Source: Clostridium_AW sp963515715 (GTDB lineage: Bacteria; Bacillota; Clostridia; Clostridiales; Clostridiaceae). Taken from it: a stretch of DNA of 64,000 nucleotides. The stretch spans positions 155,932 to 219,931 of the forward strand of contig NZ_CAUPZS010000003.1 in NCBI RefSeq assembly GCF_963515715.1, read 5' to 3'. Below, one piece after another: positions 43,760 through 52,740 of this stretch (its first letter is position 1; each line of letters opens with the position of its first letter). The position numbers and the translations under genes were made by a program. Below the pieces are notes generated by a model. That model had not been told where the DNA came from. It saw only the letters and a list, made by a program, of their open reading frames with translations, and did not search any database.

Positions 43760-44461
43760 TTATTTTAAATATATCGCAAGAAAAATTAATATAAAATTAT
43801 ATATACATATAAATATAAATCTCTTATAAGAAAAATTAAAGTCTATGGCAATGTAAGGAGTATATCCTCTATAACATCTGCTATCTAACCCATCCTTTAT
43901 ATTTTTCCATCTCTCCATAGTATTCACAAAAAGTAATGCCGCTATTTTACCCGTACTTTTTATTTTTGAGGAAAATCCATCAAATCCTCCTCTTGATTTC
44001 ATTGCGTTGTGCATAATATTATATTCATCATCTAATATCATTAAAAATCTTTCCATAGATTTTGCAATATCGCATATATCCGTTAACCACTTATTTTTAG
44101 AAAAATAATATAATATGTGTTCTATAGGAGTAGTTAAAGTAAAAAAAGAAAGACTTAATCCAGAAAATAAACATTTCAATATAATGACATATACATACTT
44201 AAGTCCATAATCAAAAACGAAAGTTAACGACGAAAAAGCAGCAAAGGCTGCTATTTTAAAAGCAAAACTAGCTACAATTTTCATATTATTTTTTATGATA
44301 ATATGCATTAAAAAAAATATCATTATATTACCAAAAATTACCATAGGATTATATATAAACCCCATGATAATTATTGGAACTATAGTCATAAATATTTTTT
44401 CTAATGGATGAATATAGGTTAATTTATTTCTCTTCGACAGCGCAATTACTAACTTTAGCAT
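43760..44461 (-). CDS. cbiQ: Cobalt ECF transporter T component
   Basis: 233-residue membrane protein with several helices, the EcfT/CbiQ subunit of the cobalt importer. NKLTYIHPLEKIF at the N-terminus and the coupling motif MKSRGGF (family (A/S)RG) plus DSRCYRGY near the C-terminus. It overlaps cbiN by 38 bases. No cbiO ATPase gene follows: the next gene is hemA. Confidence 0.88.
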   Translation of the reverse strand: MLKLVIALSKRNKLTYIHPLEKIFMTIVPIIIMGFIYNPMVIFGNIMIFFLMHIIIKNNMKIVASFAFKIAAFAAFSSLTFVFDYGLKYVYVIILKCLFSGLSLSFFTLTTPIEHILYYFSKNKWLTDICDIAKSMERFLMILDDEYNIMHNAMKSRGGFDGFSSKIKSTGKIAALLFVNTMERWKNIKDGLDSRCYRGYTPYIAIDFNFSYKRFIFICIYNFILIFLAIYLK

Positions 44462-44723
44462 TTTTCTTCTTTCCTATATAATACCCCATGAATCCTGCTC
44501 CTATAGCAGCTTGAGCTGCAAACAATAAACTCTCTATTTCCCCTGAAGGTGGTTCCCATAATGCTGAAAACCATGGTTCATAATCCCCTCTTGTTTCAGC
44601 TATTACATCTTCTATCATTCCGTCTGCCCCTTCGAACTCTCCGCCTCTCATGCTACCTATAGCTAAAGAACCTATTATAACTATAAAACATGCAATTAAT
44701 AATGATATTGTTCTCTTTTTCAA
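44424..44723 (-). CDS. cbiN: Cobalt transport protein CbiN
   Basis: 99 residues with two membrane helices (about 8-24 and 66-84) flanking an extracytoplasmic loop containing FEGADGMIEDVIAE. CbiN helps load cobalt into CbiM. Starts with TTG 44723 after GGGGTGA, directly after cbiM. Confidence 0.9.
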   Translation of the reverse strand: MKKRTISLLIACFIVIIGSLAIGSMRGGEFEGADGMIEDVIAETRGDYEPWFSALWEPPSGEIESLLFAAQAAIGAGFMGYYIGKKKNAKVSNCAVEEK

Positions 44724-45446
44724 TTATTTCACCCCGCTAAGTACTTCTATTTCTTTAGAAGAATATTTTTCAATAAATTCAAAAATTATTACTGTAAGCA
44801 ATCCTTCTACTATAGCTAAAGGAATTTGAGTTATAGAAAATATTGAAAAGAATTTTCCAAAAGAAGCTATTATTCCACCTTGCTGTGCTGGGAAAGCTAA
44901 AGCTAACTGCACTGAAGTAACAAAATATGTTGCTAAATCACCTATTGCTGCTGCTAAAAACACCCCTAGTTTTTTATTTTTATTTTTTAATGCAGTGTAT
45001 ATTAAGTAAGAAACTATTGGTCCAACTACGGCCATTGAAACCACGTTAGCGCCAAGAGTTGTTATTCCTCCATGGGCTAAAAATATAGCTTGGAATACAA
45101 GAACTATCAATCCTACTACTGAAGATATAAAAGGTCCAAAAATTATAGCTGAAAGCCCTGTTCCTGTTGGATGAGAACAGCTTCCTGTAACTGAAGGTAT
45201 TTTCATAGCTGAAAGTATAAATGCATATGCAGCTACAAGACCTAGAAGCATTTTAATATCTTTATTTTTACTAGTGCTTTCTTTAATCCCCTTTATTCCC
45301 ATTATTACAAATGGCAGAGCAATTACAAAATAAATTCCCGACCACATCGGTGGCAAAAATCCTTCTGCTATGTGCATGGCTGATGCACTTGACGTCATTG
45401 TAAACACCATAGCCATCATCATAAATAGTGTAAACTTTTTACTCAT
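44724..45446 (-). CDS. cbiM: Cobalt ECF transporter S component CbiM
   Basis: 240 residues. An N-terminal signal-like helix ends in SASA, after which MHIAEGFLP begins; in mature CbiM the Met-His N-terminus and a further His coordinate Co2+. Then about six helices with AFILSAMKIPSVTGSCSHPTGTG, where the His-Pro segment is part of the metal site. Supplies cobalt for CbiK. First of cbiMNQ, 11 bases after cobD. Confidence 0.95.
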   Translation of the reverse strand: MSKKFTLFMMMAMVFTMTSSASAMHIAEGFLPPMWSGIYFVIALPFVIMGIKGIKESTSKNKDIKMLLGLVAAYAFILSAMKIPSVTGSCSHPTGTGLSAIIFGPFISSVVGLIVLVFQAIFLAHGGITTLGANVVSMAVVGPIVSYLIYTALKNKNKKLGVFLAAAIGDLATYFVTSVQLALAFPAQQGGIIASFGKFFSIFSITQIPLAIVEGLLTVIIFEFIEKYSSKEIEVLSGVK

Positions 45447-45457
45447 TTATAACCCTC

Positions 45458-46558
45458 CTATAGATTATATATTATTTTTTTTAGTACCTGTAATAATTTA
45501 TCGTTGTTCAATCTATCTTTGATTGCAAATCTTACATAGCTTTTATTAAGTCCAATATAATTATTGCATTTTCTTATGACTATTCCTCTTTCTAGTGAAT
45601 ACTCGTATAATCTATCGCAATCAATATTTTTTAGTTTACATAAAATATAGTTTCCATGGGTATCAAATACCTTTTCTATAATATCTAATTTCTTTAGTTC
45701 TCCTTTTAGATACTCTCTCTCTACTTTAATCCACTCTATTGATTCATCAATATAATTTCTATCTTTAAGTACATATTTAACTGCTAGCTCTGCAAAAGCA
45801 TTTATGTTCCACGGATTTTGCTTTTCTTTTAATTTATCTATGAAATCCCCATCTGCACAAATCCCATATCCAAATCTTATTCCAGGCATGGCATAGAATT
45901 TTGTTATAGCTCTTATTATAAATAGAGATTTATAATCTTTTAATTGATAAATAAAACTTTCCTTATACCTTCCTGTAAACTCTACAAAAGCCTCATCTAT
46001 TATTATCTTCTTGCCTTCTTTTTCACAACGCTCTATTATTGGCAAGAACTTTTCTTTGTCTATTATCCCACCATTAGGATTGTTGGGATTCCCTATGATT
46101 ATAGCTTCTACACTGTCTAAATTTTTAGCTATAGCTTCGTAGTCATATTCCATATCTTCATTTAATGAAACACATACTATATCCACTCCCCATTTCTCAG
46201 CACTCTCATAATACTCTCCAAAGGATGGGATAATTATCATAATGCTTTTGAAACTGGATATAGTTAAATCAATTATTTCTGCTGCTCCATTGCCCAGTAT
46301 AAAATCTTCTTCATGAACTAATTCTAAACTTCTATCTCCATGGCCAAATAATATCTCTACATTATTTATATACTCTTTTAGATTTGCTCTTAGTTGTCTA
46401 TATTGAAGATCTGGATATCTTGTTATATTTAAAATTCCTTCATTTAAATTATCTATAAACCCCTTGGGTACACCTAATGGATTTATATTAGAACTAAAAT
46501 CTATTAATTCTTTCCCCTTTAATATTCCTTCTGTATAAACATCTCCACCATGTTGCAC
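45458..46558 (-). CDS. cobD: Threonine-phosphate decarboxylase
   Basis: 366 residues, class I/II aminotransferase-fold PLP enzyme that decarboxylates L-threonine O-3-phosphate to (R)-1-amino-2-propanol phosphate, the linker for the nucleotide loop. HGGDVYTEG at the N-terminus, FSSNINPLGVP, GNPNNPNGG, IIDEAFVEF and the PLP lysine in RAITKFYAMPGIR. GTG 46558 follows GGGAGTG. A threonine kinase (PduX-like) is not in the window. Confidence 0.93.
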   Translation of the reverse strand: MQHGGDVYTEGILKGKELIDFSSNINPLGVPKGFIDNLNEGILNITRYPDLQYRQLRANLKEYINNVEILFGHGDRSLELVHEEDFILGNGAAEIIDLTISSFKSIMIIIPSFGEYYESAEKWGVDIVCVSLNEDMEYDYEAIAKNLDSVEAIIIGNPNNPNGGIIDKEKFLPIIERCEKEGKKIIIDEAFVEFTGRYKESFIYQLKDYKSLFIIRAITKFYAMPGIRFGYGICADGDFIDKLKEKQNPWNINAFAELAVKYVLKDRNYIDESIEWIKVEREYLKGELKKLDIIEKVFDTHGNYILCKLKNIDCDRLYEYSLERGIVIRKCNNYIGLNKSYVRFAIKDRLNNDKLLQVLKKIIYNL

Positions 46559-46561
46559 TTG

Positions 46562-47548
46562 TTACACTCCCTTTATGTTTAAAGTTAAAATCACTATACC
46601 AAATGCTATTAAAAATAGTATTTCTGATGCAAACATTAATTTTATGCTTCCAAATATATGGTTATAGTTTAAATCTACTTTTTTATCTCCTATAGTTGGC
46701 TTATATACCACTTTTCCAAAGTAAGTATTAGTACCACCTACTTGTATACCCATGGCTCCTGCTGCTGCTCCTTCTGGATAAGCACAATTGGGACTTTTAT
46801 GATTCTTCCTGTCCCTAATCATCACTTTAAAAGATTCTATAATATTTCCACCAACCACAGGGGAAGATAAGCCTATTAAAACCCCCGAAAATCTAGCAGG
46901 AATATAATTAAAAACATCATCTACCTTCGCTGGAAAAAAACCTATATTAATAAATCTTTCATCCATATATCCAAGCATTGAATCCATGGTATTTATGCCT
47001 TTATACATCATAGCCAGTGGAGCCCCTCCTACTAATCCATATAAAAGTGGAGCAATTACTCCGTCTGCTGTGTTTTCTGCCACAGTTTCAATATCAGCTC
47101 GTATTATTTCATCCTCCATTAGAGACTTTGTATCCCTACCTACAATGTAGGATAATTTTAATCTAGCATCTTCTATATCTTCATTTTTCAAAGCATGGTA
47201 CACCTTAATAGCTTCATTTTTTAAACACTTAGCTGAAAGAGTTGTCCATAGAATAACTATGTTTAATACATGATATATCCATTGATTACCCTTAGTTAGA
47301 TATAATAGGCTGTAGGGAATTAAAAAAGATATTGTGGCAACTATCATAACGATAAATCCGCCAAAAACTTTTAACCCTTTACCATTTTCAATATACTTTC
47401 TTCCTTTTTTCTCTAAATAACTTATTAACTTTCCTATGTAAATAACAGGATGCGGAAACCAATAAGGATCTCCTATAATCCAATCTATTATTACTGCTAA
47501 AGTTAAATCAATAAAATTATTTAATAAAAACGAAACTATGGTAATCAC
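46562..47548 (-). CDS. cbiB: Adenosylcobinamide-phosphate synthase
   Basis: 328-residue membrane enzyme that attaches aminopropanol phosphate to adenosylcobyric acid. IIDWIIGDPYWFPHPVIYIGKLI is the family N-terminus; SYIVGRDT, ENTADGVIAPLLYGL, NTMDSMLGY and CAYPEGAAAGAMG follow. Start is uncertain: GTG 47548 overlaps a GAGGTGAT site, and no better start lies downstream. Confidence 0.94.
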   Translation of the reverse strand: MITIVSFLLNNFIDLTLAVIIDWIIGDPYWFPHPVIYIGKLISYLEKKGRKYIENGKGLKVFGGFIVMIVATISFLIPYSLLYLTKGNQWIYHVLNIVILWTTLSAKCLKNEAIKVYHALKNEDIEDARLKLSYIVGRDTKSLMEDEIIRADIETVAENTADGVIAPLLYGLVGGAPLAMMYKGINTMDSMLGYMDERFINIGFFPAKVDDVFNYIPARFSGVLIGLSSPVVGGNIIESFKVMIRDRKNHKSPNCAYPEGAAAGAMGIQVGGTNTYFGKVVYKPTIGDKKVDLNYNHIFGSIKLMFASEILFLIAFGIVILTLNIKGV

Positions 47549-47550
47549 CT

Positions 47551-49023
47551 CTACCTATTTATTCCCATGATTCTATATAAATTTTCAATATCTATATTTT
47601 TTCTAACTAAGTCTGCTAGTTCATCTAGATTTTTTTCTCTAAGATTTTCGTAGTGAAGAGACTCTCTTTCTTTTAGTCCCTTAGCTACTCTCACTTTATT
47701 TAATATTCTTTCTCTAAATTCAATTCCATCAAATAGACCATGGATATAAGTACCCATTATATTTTCTCTATCATTTATTGCCCCATCTATTCTATTTGCA
47801 TCTTTTCCATTTTCATTATAAATAGTAAACATTGGAGCTGCAGTGTTTCCATAGTTTGAAATACCCATATGTATTTCATAACCATATACCTCTCCATAAT
47901 TTCCTTTGGCTTTTACCCTAGTGGTAACCTTTTCCTTTTCAAAGGTTGTTTCAATATCCAAAAGTCCCATTCCATCGACTTCTTTATTATCTGTTTCTAC
48001 TCCATGTGGGTCTTTTAAAACATTACCAAGCATTTGATAACCGCCGCATACTCCGATGATAAGTCCCTCTTTTGAGTATTTTTTAATTGAGTCTTCTAAT
48101 CCACACTCTCTTAAAACTAATAGATCATCTATGGTATTCTTAGTTCCAGGAATTATCAATAAATCCGGATCACCGAAGTTTTCCTTTGCTGTTATGTATC
48201 TTATAGATACATCTTCCTCAACCTTTAAGGCATCAAAATCTGTAAAATTTGAAATATGAGGTAGTTTTATAACTGCAATATCTAAGTCTGCTTTTTTATT
48301 CTTATTAAAATCTACTGCTCCATCCTCATCCTCTAAATCTAAAGTAAAGTGAGGAACTACTCCTACGCAAGGTATCTTAATTATGTCTTCTAACATTTCT
48401 ACCCCTGGTTTTAATATTTCTATATCCCCTCTAAACTTATTTATTATAGTACCTTTTACTCTTTTTCTTTCTTCTTCAGTAAGCAGTAACATAGTGCCTG
48501 CAAGGGAAGCGAAAACTCCACCTTTATCAATGTCTCCAGCTAAAAGCACTGGAGCATCTACCATTTCAGCAAATCCCATGTTTACTATATCTCTATCTCT
48601 TAAGTTTATTTCTGCTGGGCTTCCTGCTCCTTCAATAACTATTATGTCAAACTGTTTTTCTATATCTTCAAATTGAGTTTTCAATTTTTGAGCAAAGTCC
48701 AATTTCATATTATGATATTCCATGGCTGTACTATTTCCATAGACTTTTCCATTGAATATTATTTGACATTTCTTATCGCTAGTGGGCTTTAACAATATAG
48801 GATTCATATAAGCTTCTGGTTCTAATCCCGCTGCATAAGCTTGAAGAACTTGGGCTCTACCCATTTCTAAGCCATCATTAGTTATATATGAATTTAATGA
48901 CATGTTTTGCGATTTATATGGACAAACAGAATATCCATCCTGCTTAAATATTCTGCATAACGCAGTAACTAAAATACTTTTTCCTACTGAGGAACCTGTC
49001 CCCTGAATCATTATCTTTGTCAA
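47551..49023 (-). CDS. cobQ: Cobyric acid synthase
   Basis: 490 residues (CobQ/CbiP), glutamine-dependent amidation of four peripheral carboxylates of adenosylcobyrinate diamide. QGTGSSVGKS P-loop-like motif near residue 10, YKSQNMSLNSY, VIEGAGSPAEINLRD, the glutaminase nucleophile in GVCGGYQMLG and the IHMGIS and YIHGLFD blocks. TTG 49023 was chosen because GAGGTG lies six bases upstream; GTG 49032 lies within that site. First gene after the riboswitch. Confidence 0.96.
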   Translation of the reverse strand: MTKIMIQGTGSSVGKSILVTALCRIFKQDGYSVCPYKSQNMSLNSYITNDGLEMGRAQVLQAYAAGLEPEAYMNPILLKPTSDKKCQIIFNGKVYGNSTAMEYHNMKLDFAQKLKTQFEDIEKQFDIIVIEGAGSPAEINLRDRDIVNMGFAEMVDAPVLLAGDIDKGGVFASLAGTMLLLTEEERKRVKGTIINKFRGDIEILKPGVEMLEDIIKIPCVGVVPHFTLDLEDEDGAVDFNKNKKADLDIAVIKLPHISNFTDFDALKVEEDVSIRYITAKENFGDPDLLIIPGTKNTIDDLLVLRECGLEDSIKKYSKEGLIIGVCGGYQMLGNVLKDPHGVETDNKEVDGMGLLDIETTFEKEKVTTRVKAKGNYGEVYGYEIHMGISNYGNTAAPMFTIYNENGKDANRIDGAINDRENIMGTYIHGLFDGIEFRERILNKVRVAKGLKERESLHYENLREKNLDELADLVRKNIDIENLYRIMGINR

Positions 49024-49049
49024 TTTAAACACCTCTTTAGTAAAAATAG

Positions 49050-49114
49050 GCTGTGTTCTAGAGTTTGATAGGAGAATTTTGTTCTAGGAGGTCTAGATTA
49101 ATCTAAGAACACAG
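49050..49114 (-). promoter_or_regulatory. Long leader hairpin between riboswitch and cobQ
   Basis: GCTGTGTTCT-AGA (49050-49062) pairs with TCTAAGAACACAGC (about 49101-49114) with a one-base bulge; an inner TCTAG/CTAGA hairpin lies between. On the minus strand the stem is followed by CTATTTTTAC, so it may be a second attenuator after the riboswitch terminator. Confidence 0.5.
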
Positions 49115-49173
49115 CATTCAATATATAATATATAAAAATAGCAGACGAACTACTCGCCTGCTGATGGAAACCA

Positions 49174-49201
49174 TAAAAAAAGACCGACAAAAGCCGGAAT
49201 C
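49174..49201 (-). terminator. Riboswitch-controlled terminator
   Basis: Minus strand CCGGC, TTTT, GTCGG, then TCTTTTTTTATGG, 40 bases after the cobalamin aptamer. Confidence 0.75.
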
Positions 49202-49239
49202 ATTTATTAAGATCCTTTCCCGCCGAAAGCTCATTCTCT

Positions 49240-49392
49240 AAAATTCAGGCAGGTCTCCTGGCTCATGATTCTTCCTCTCCTTCTCCTTCCCCTTGCGAGT
49301 GGACATTAAAGGTTCGTCATCAATTACAGTAGCGGGGGCTGCTGTGGAATTCAACCACATTCCCTTTTCACCTAATACTAGGCACCTGAAAT
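49240..49392 (-). ncRNA. Cobalamin riboswitch of the biosynthetic operon
   Basis: Minus strand has AGGTGCCTAG, AAAAGGGAATGTGG, CAGCAGCCCCCGCTACTGTAA, GTCCACTCGC, GGGGAAGG and the B12 box GAGCCAGGAGACCTGCCTG, the canonical order. Followed by terminator and cobQ. Represses the cob/cbi/hem operon when cobalamin is sufficient. Confidence 0.96.
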
Positions 49393-49414
49393 TACGTATT
49401 CATTTATCATAATT

Positions 49415-49443
49415 AGTGTACTACACGTTCTATAATTTGTCAA
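49415..49443 (-). promoter_or_regulatory. Promoter of the cobalamin biosynthesis operon
   Basis: On the minus strand TTGACA (49443-49438), 17 bases, TACACT (49420-49415), about 22 bases before the aptamer. Confidence 0.75.
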
Positions 49444-49530
49444 TATGTTTCAATTTTCTAACTGTATACTATTCAAAGCCTTATTTCAACTAATATATAT
49501 GTTTTTTTATATAAAATATAAGAAATCCTA

Positions 49531-49580
49531 TTGTTCCTACTATTGGTGTTAGTATAATATAGTGTTAGTATAATACTATA
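49531..49580 (+). promoter_or_regulatory. Promoter and candidate autoregulatory operator of the FadR-type regulator
   Basis: TTGTTC (49531-49536), 16 bases, TATAAT (49553-49558). Two copies of TGTTAGTATAATA (from 49547 and 49563) overlap it. The second contains the perfect palindrome TAGTAT-A-ATACTA (49566-49578). TTAGTAT also occurs in the palindrome at 55909-55930. Confidence 0.55.
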
Positions 49581-49641
49581 GACACATAAAGCCATAGAAT
49601 TATGTGCAGAGCTATACAAATACATTGATGAGGTGAGCACC

Positions 49642-50379
49642 ATGAATAAAATAAATATCAAACCTGTTAAGAGTAAAAAAGCGTATTTTCAAATAATTGA
49701 GACATTTATTCATTTAATTATTGATAATCAGCTTGAATACGGAGAACGATTATATAATGAAGCAGAATTAATGGAAATTTTAAATGTCAGTCGACCAACT
49801 TTGCGAGAAGCCTTGAGGGTTATGGAATTTTTAGGAATCGTCGTAGTATCACCTAGAAAAGGAATTGTCATCAGCGATCCGAAAAATAATAGCTATTATT
49901 TACCACTTACATATATTCTAGCTTTTGAAAAAACAAGTAATACAGATCTTTTTGAACTTAGAATGGCTATAGAATTAGAAATGGTAGGCCTTGCAACATC
50001 TAGAGGAACAGAAGAAGACTTTGCTAAGATAAAATGTCTTTTTGATGAAATGGTTGATTTTCCTAGAGGAGATATAGAAAACTTTACCCGCTTAGACCAA
50101 TCCTTTCATATGAGTGTCTTAAGCTGTGCTAAAAATGACTTATGTTTTAAATTAATGTATACTCTTAATACATTAATTTACGATCAATTGGAACAAATAC
50201 ATAGAGCTTTAACAAATGACGATAGAAAAAACACCATACAAAAGCACAAACGCATATATGAGGCACTCATAAGCAGGGACGAAAAATTGGCAAGAGAAGC
50301 CATGAGAGACCATCTAGAACATGCCTACGGGGTCACTAGACAGCTTCCAAGTGTTTTTTATAATACCTTCGGAAAATAG
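49642..50379 (+). CDS. FadR-subfamily GntR transcriptional regulator
   Basis: 245 residues from ATG 49642 (TGAGGTGA site; GTG 49633 is inside it). Winged-helix DNA-binding domain (about 8-75, with SRPTLREALRVMEFLGIVVV) and a C-terminal FCD ligand-binding domain (about 95-230), with FELRMAIELEMVGLA and the metal-binding His residues in FHMSVL and HKRIYEAL..RD...AREAMRDHLEHA. FCD regulators bind organic acids. The closest genes are the convergent AEC carrier and glutamate dehydrogenase operon, whose promoter carries a related palindrome, so it probably controls that operon and itself. Confidence 0.88.
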   Translation: MNKINIKPVKSKKAYFQIIETFIHLIIDNQLEYGERLYNEAELMEILNVSRPTLREALRVMEFLGIVVVSPRKGIVISDPKNNSYYLPLTYILAFEKTSNTDLFELRMAIELEMVGLATSRGTEEDFAKIKCLFDEMVDFPRGDIENFTRLDQSFHMSVLSCAKNDLCFKLMYTLNTLIYDQLEQIHRALTNDDRKNTIQKHKRIYEALISRDEKLAREAMRDHLEHAYGVTRQLPSVFYNTFGK

Positions 50380-50391
50380 TAAATTTCCAAT

Positions 50392-50432
50392 AAAAAACCT
50401 TCTTTCCACCAAGAGTTGAAAAGAAGGTTTTT
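50392..50432. terminator. Bidirectional terminator
   Basis: AAAAAACCTTCTTT and AAAGAAGGTTTTTT arms with T tracts both ways, between the converging regulator and AEC carrier genes. Confidence 0.9.
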
Positions 50433-50453
50433 TATTATTTATATCTATATATT

Positions 50454-51395
50454 TTATTGAAGAAGTATTTTATATACAGGGATTATAAATAAACTTAATA
50501 TAGTAGTTATAGTGATCATAATAGCAGCATATTCATAATCTGCATCATAAGATTTAGATACTATAGCAGTATTAGTCATTACTGGCATAGCAGCTTGAAT
50601 AATAAATACTTTTGTCATAAGCGCATCAGGTAAAGGGAAAACTTTACATAGCAATACTACCATTAGAGGTGATATTATAAATCTTCCCAATAAAATACCC
50701 CAAACATCTTTATTAAAATGCATTCCTTTTAAATCTATATGATATATTGTATTACCTATAAACATCATAGATAAAGGAGTAGTTAAATTACCTAAATATT
50801 TGCAAGTATCCATTGCAAACTTAGGTACAGGAATAGCTAAAAGTATTAATATTATAGCTACTATAAATCCCATTAATGGAGGGGAAAATATTCTTTTTAT
50901 AGTATTCATTGATAAAAGCCCTTGGGATTCGCCTTTTCCATCTTTACTTATTTCAAAAACACCTATAGTCCAGAAGAAGGTAGTATTAGCTATATAATAT
51001 AGCAAAACATAAGGAATACTTTCTGAACCAAATAAGGCTAGGTTAACTGGTAATCCAATAAATATAGTATTAGATACGAAAAACATAGATAAAAAAGATC
51101 CACGTCTATTGGGAGTAATATTAAAAACTTTTATAAATATCTTACCTAATAAATAAGTAAGAGCTATGGATAGAAATGGAACTATAAGCCCTCTCCCCAA
51201 GCTTAAAAGTTTTTCTCTATCAAAATCGTTCATGAGATTATTAATCATCATAGCTGGTAGAGATACATTTATAACGATTTTCGAAAATAATTTAGCTCCT
51301 CCGTTATCAATCCACTCTTTTTGTGTTAAAAAATATCCAATAGATATCATTATAACAATACTAAATATACTGCCAAAAGCAGTCAAAAGTTCCAT
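50454..51395 (-). CDS. AEC family transporter (auxin efflux carrier/malate permease-like)
   Basis: 313 residues, about ten membrane helices, PF03547-type carrier. Family-like features are the N-terminal FGSIFSIVIMISIGYFLTQKEW, a NVSLPAMMINNL motif in helix 2 and IQAAMPVMTNTAI near the C-terminus. Bacterial members move malate, malonate or other organic acids. ATG 51395 has AAAGGGGG seven bases upstream. The last gene of the flavoenzyme/glutamate dehydrogenase operon, so it may carry the acid substrate or product of that pathway. Confidence 0.85.
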   Translation of the reverse strand: MELLTAFGSIFSIVIMISIGYFLTQKEWIDNGGAKLFSKIVINVSLPAMMINNLMNDFDREKLLSLGRGLIVPFLSIALTYLLGKIFIKVFNITPNRRGSFLSMFFVSNTIFIGLPVNLALFGSESIPYVLLYYIANTTFFWTIGVFEISKDGKGESQGLLSMNTIKRIFSPPLMGFIVAIILILLAIPVPKFAMDTCKYLGNLTTPLSMMFIGNTIYHIDLKGMHFNKDVWGILLGRFIISPLMVVLLCKVFPLPDALMTKVFIIQAAMPVMTNTAIVSKSYDADYEYAAIMITITTILSLFIIPVYKILLQ

Positions 51396-51457
51396 AAAAA
51401 ATCCCCCTTTAAATTGAATATATTCGAAAATCCTTATGCCTCCGCTTATCTTTAATT

Positions 51458-52723
51458 TTAATACCAACCTCTATACTTCATTGTTTCCGCCAATTTGTTT
51501 ATAGCATACATATAAGCAGCATTTCTCATGGTACAATTAAACTTCTCTTTCATTGCCCAAACATTGTTAAAGGCATCTACCAAAAATTCTTCTTCTTTTT
51601 CCTTAACCTGTTCTTCATTCCAGTAGTAGTTATCTAAGTTTTGTACCCATTCAAAATAAGATACTATAACTCCACCTGCATTAGTTAATATATCTGGTGT
51701 AACTTCAATTCCTTTTTTCTCTAATATTTCATCTGCTGCAGGAGTAATTGGACCATTTGCTCCTTCACAAATTAATTTTGCCTTTATTAAGTTAGCATTA
51801 TTAAGATTTATAGAATTTTCTAAAGCTGCAGGCACTAGTACATCCACAGATAGGCTCCAGAATTCCTCTTCTTTTATTTCAGAACTTCCAGGAAATCCAA
51901 TCAAAGTTCCTTTTTCGTTAAAATAACTTACTAATTTTTTAATATTTAATCCTTTTTCATCATGTATAGCATAAAATCCTTTTTCTCTATCCCATTCTGC
52001 TATACTAACTACTTTTCCACCTAAACTTTCTATACAAAGGGCAGCATTGCTTCCTACATTTCCAAAGCCTTGAACTGCTATAGAAGAATTATTTAGGCCT
52101 TTATTTAGCCTCTTTAAAGCTTCTTTAAGAACTATAGCTATACCTAAGCCTGTGGCTTCACTTCTACCCTTAGAACCATTTAATACTACCGGCTTACCAG
52201 TAAAAGTTCCCCAGGCATTTTCTCTTGAAAGTTTATTATACTCATCTGCCATCCAGGCAATTATCTCAGCATTTGTGTTTACATCTGGAGCTGGAATGTC
52301 TAAATCTTCACCTAAAACTTCATAAAGTTTTTCCACATATCCTCTGCTCAATCTTTCTAATTCACCTTTAGATAGGATTTTAGGATCTACTATAATCCCA
52401 CCTTTACCTCCACCAAAAGGAATATTAGCTATAGCACATTTAAAGGTCATCCATATTGATAATGCTTTTACTTCATCCAAATTTACTCCTTGATGAAATC
52501 TAATACCACCTTTTGTAGGACCCATGGTGTTATTATGTTGACTCCTATATCCTTTAAATACTTCTATAGATCCATCATCCATTTTAACTGGAATGCTAAT
52601 CTCCATAACTCTACCAGGTTCTTTAATTAGTTTATAAACACTTTCACTTAAATTTAAGCTTTTGCAAGTTTCTTTAATTGTCTTTTGTACGTTTTTAAGG
52701 GGATTTAACTCTTCAACATTCAT
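51458..52723 (-). CDS. Glutamate dehydrogenase (Glu/Leu/Phe/Val family)
   Basis: 421 residues. Catalyses glutamate + NAD(P) + H2O to 2-oxoglutarate + NH3. Catalytic region GPTKGGIRFHQGVNLDEVKALSIWMTFKCA followed by GGGKGGIIVDP; Rossmann glycines in VQGFGNVGSNAALC. ATG 52723 after GGGAGA was preferred to TTG 52738. The length matches the roughly 420-residue clostridial NAD-dependent GudB/RocG-like enzymes. Next to the flavoenzyme genes it would connect amino-acid and 2-oxo/2-hydroxy acid metabolism. Confidence 0.94.
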   Translation of the reverse strand: MNVEELNPLKNVQKTIKETCKSLNLSESVYKLIKEPGRVMEISIPVKMDDGSIEVFKGYRSQHNNTMGPTKGGIRFHQGVNLDEVKALSIWMTFKCAIANIPFGGGKGGIIVDPKILSKGELERLSRGYVEKLYEVLGEDLDIPAPDVNTNAEIIAWMADEYNKLSRENAWGTFTGKPVVLNGSKGRSEATGLGIAIVLKEALKRLNKGLNNSSIAVQGFGNVGSNAALCIESLGGKVVSIAEWDREKGFYAIHDEKGLNIKKLVSYFNEKGTLIGFPGSSEIKEEEFWSLSVDVLVPAALENSINLNNANLIKAKLICEGANGPITPAADEILEKKGIEVTPDILTNAGGVIVSYFEWVQNLDNYYWNEEQVKEKEEEFLVDAFNNVWAMKEKFNCTMRNAAYMYAINKLAETMKYRGWY

Positions 52724-52740
52724 AATTTCATCTCCCAAAT

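Noticed and set aside
49473..49661. Minus-strand frame of 62 codons across the regulator promoter
   Set aside because: Overlaps the promoter and operator of the FadR-type gene, low complexity, no ribosome binding site.
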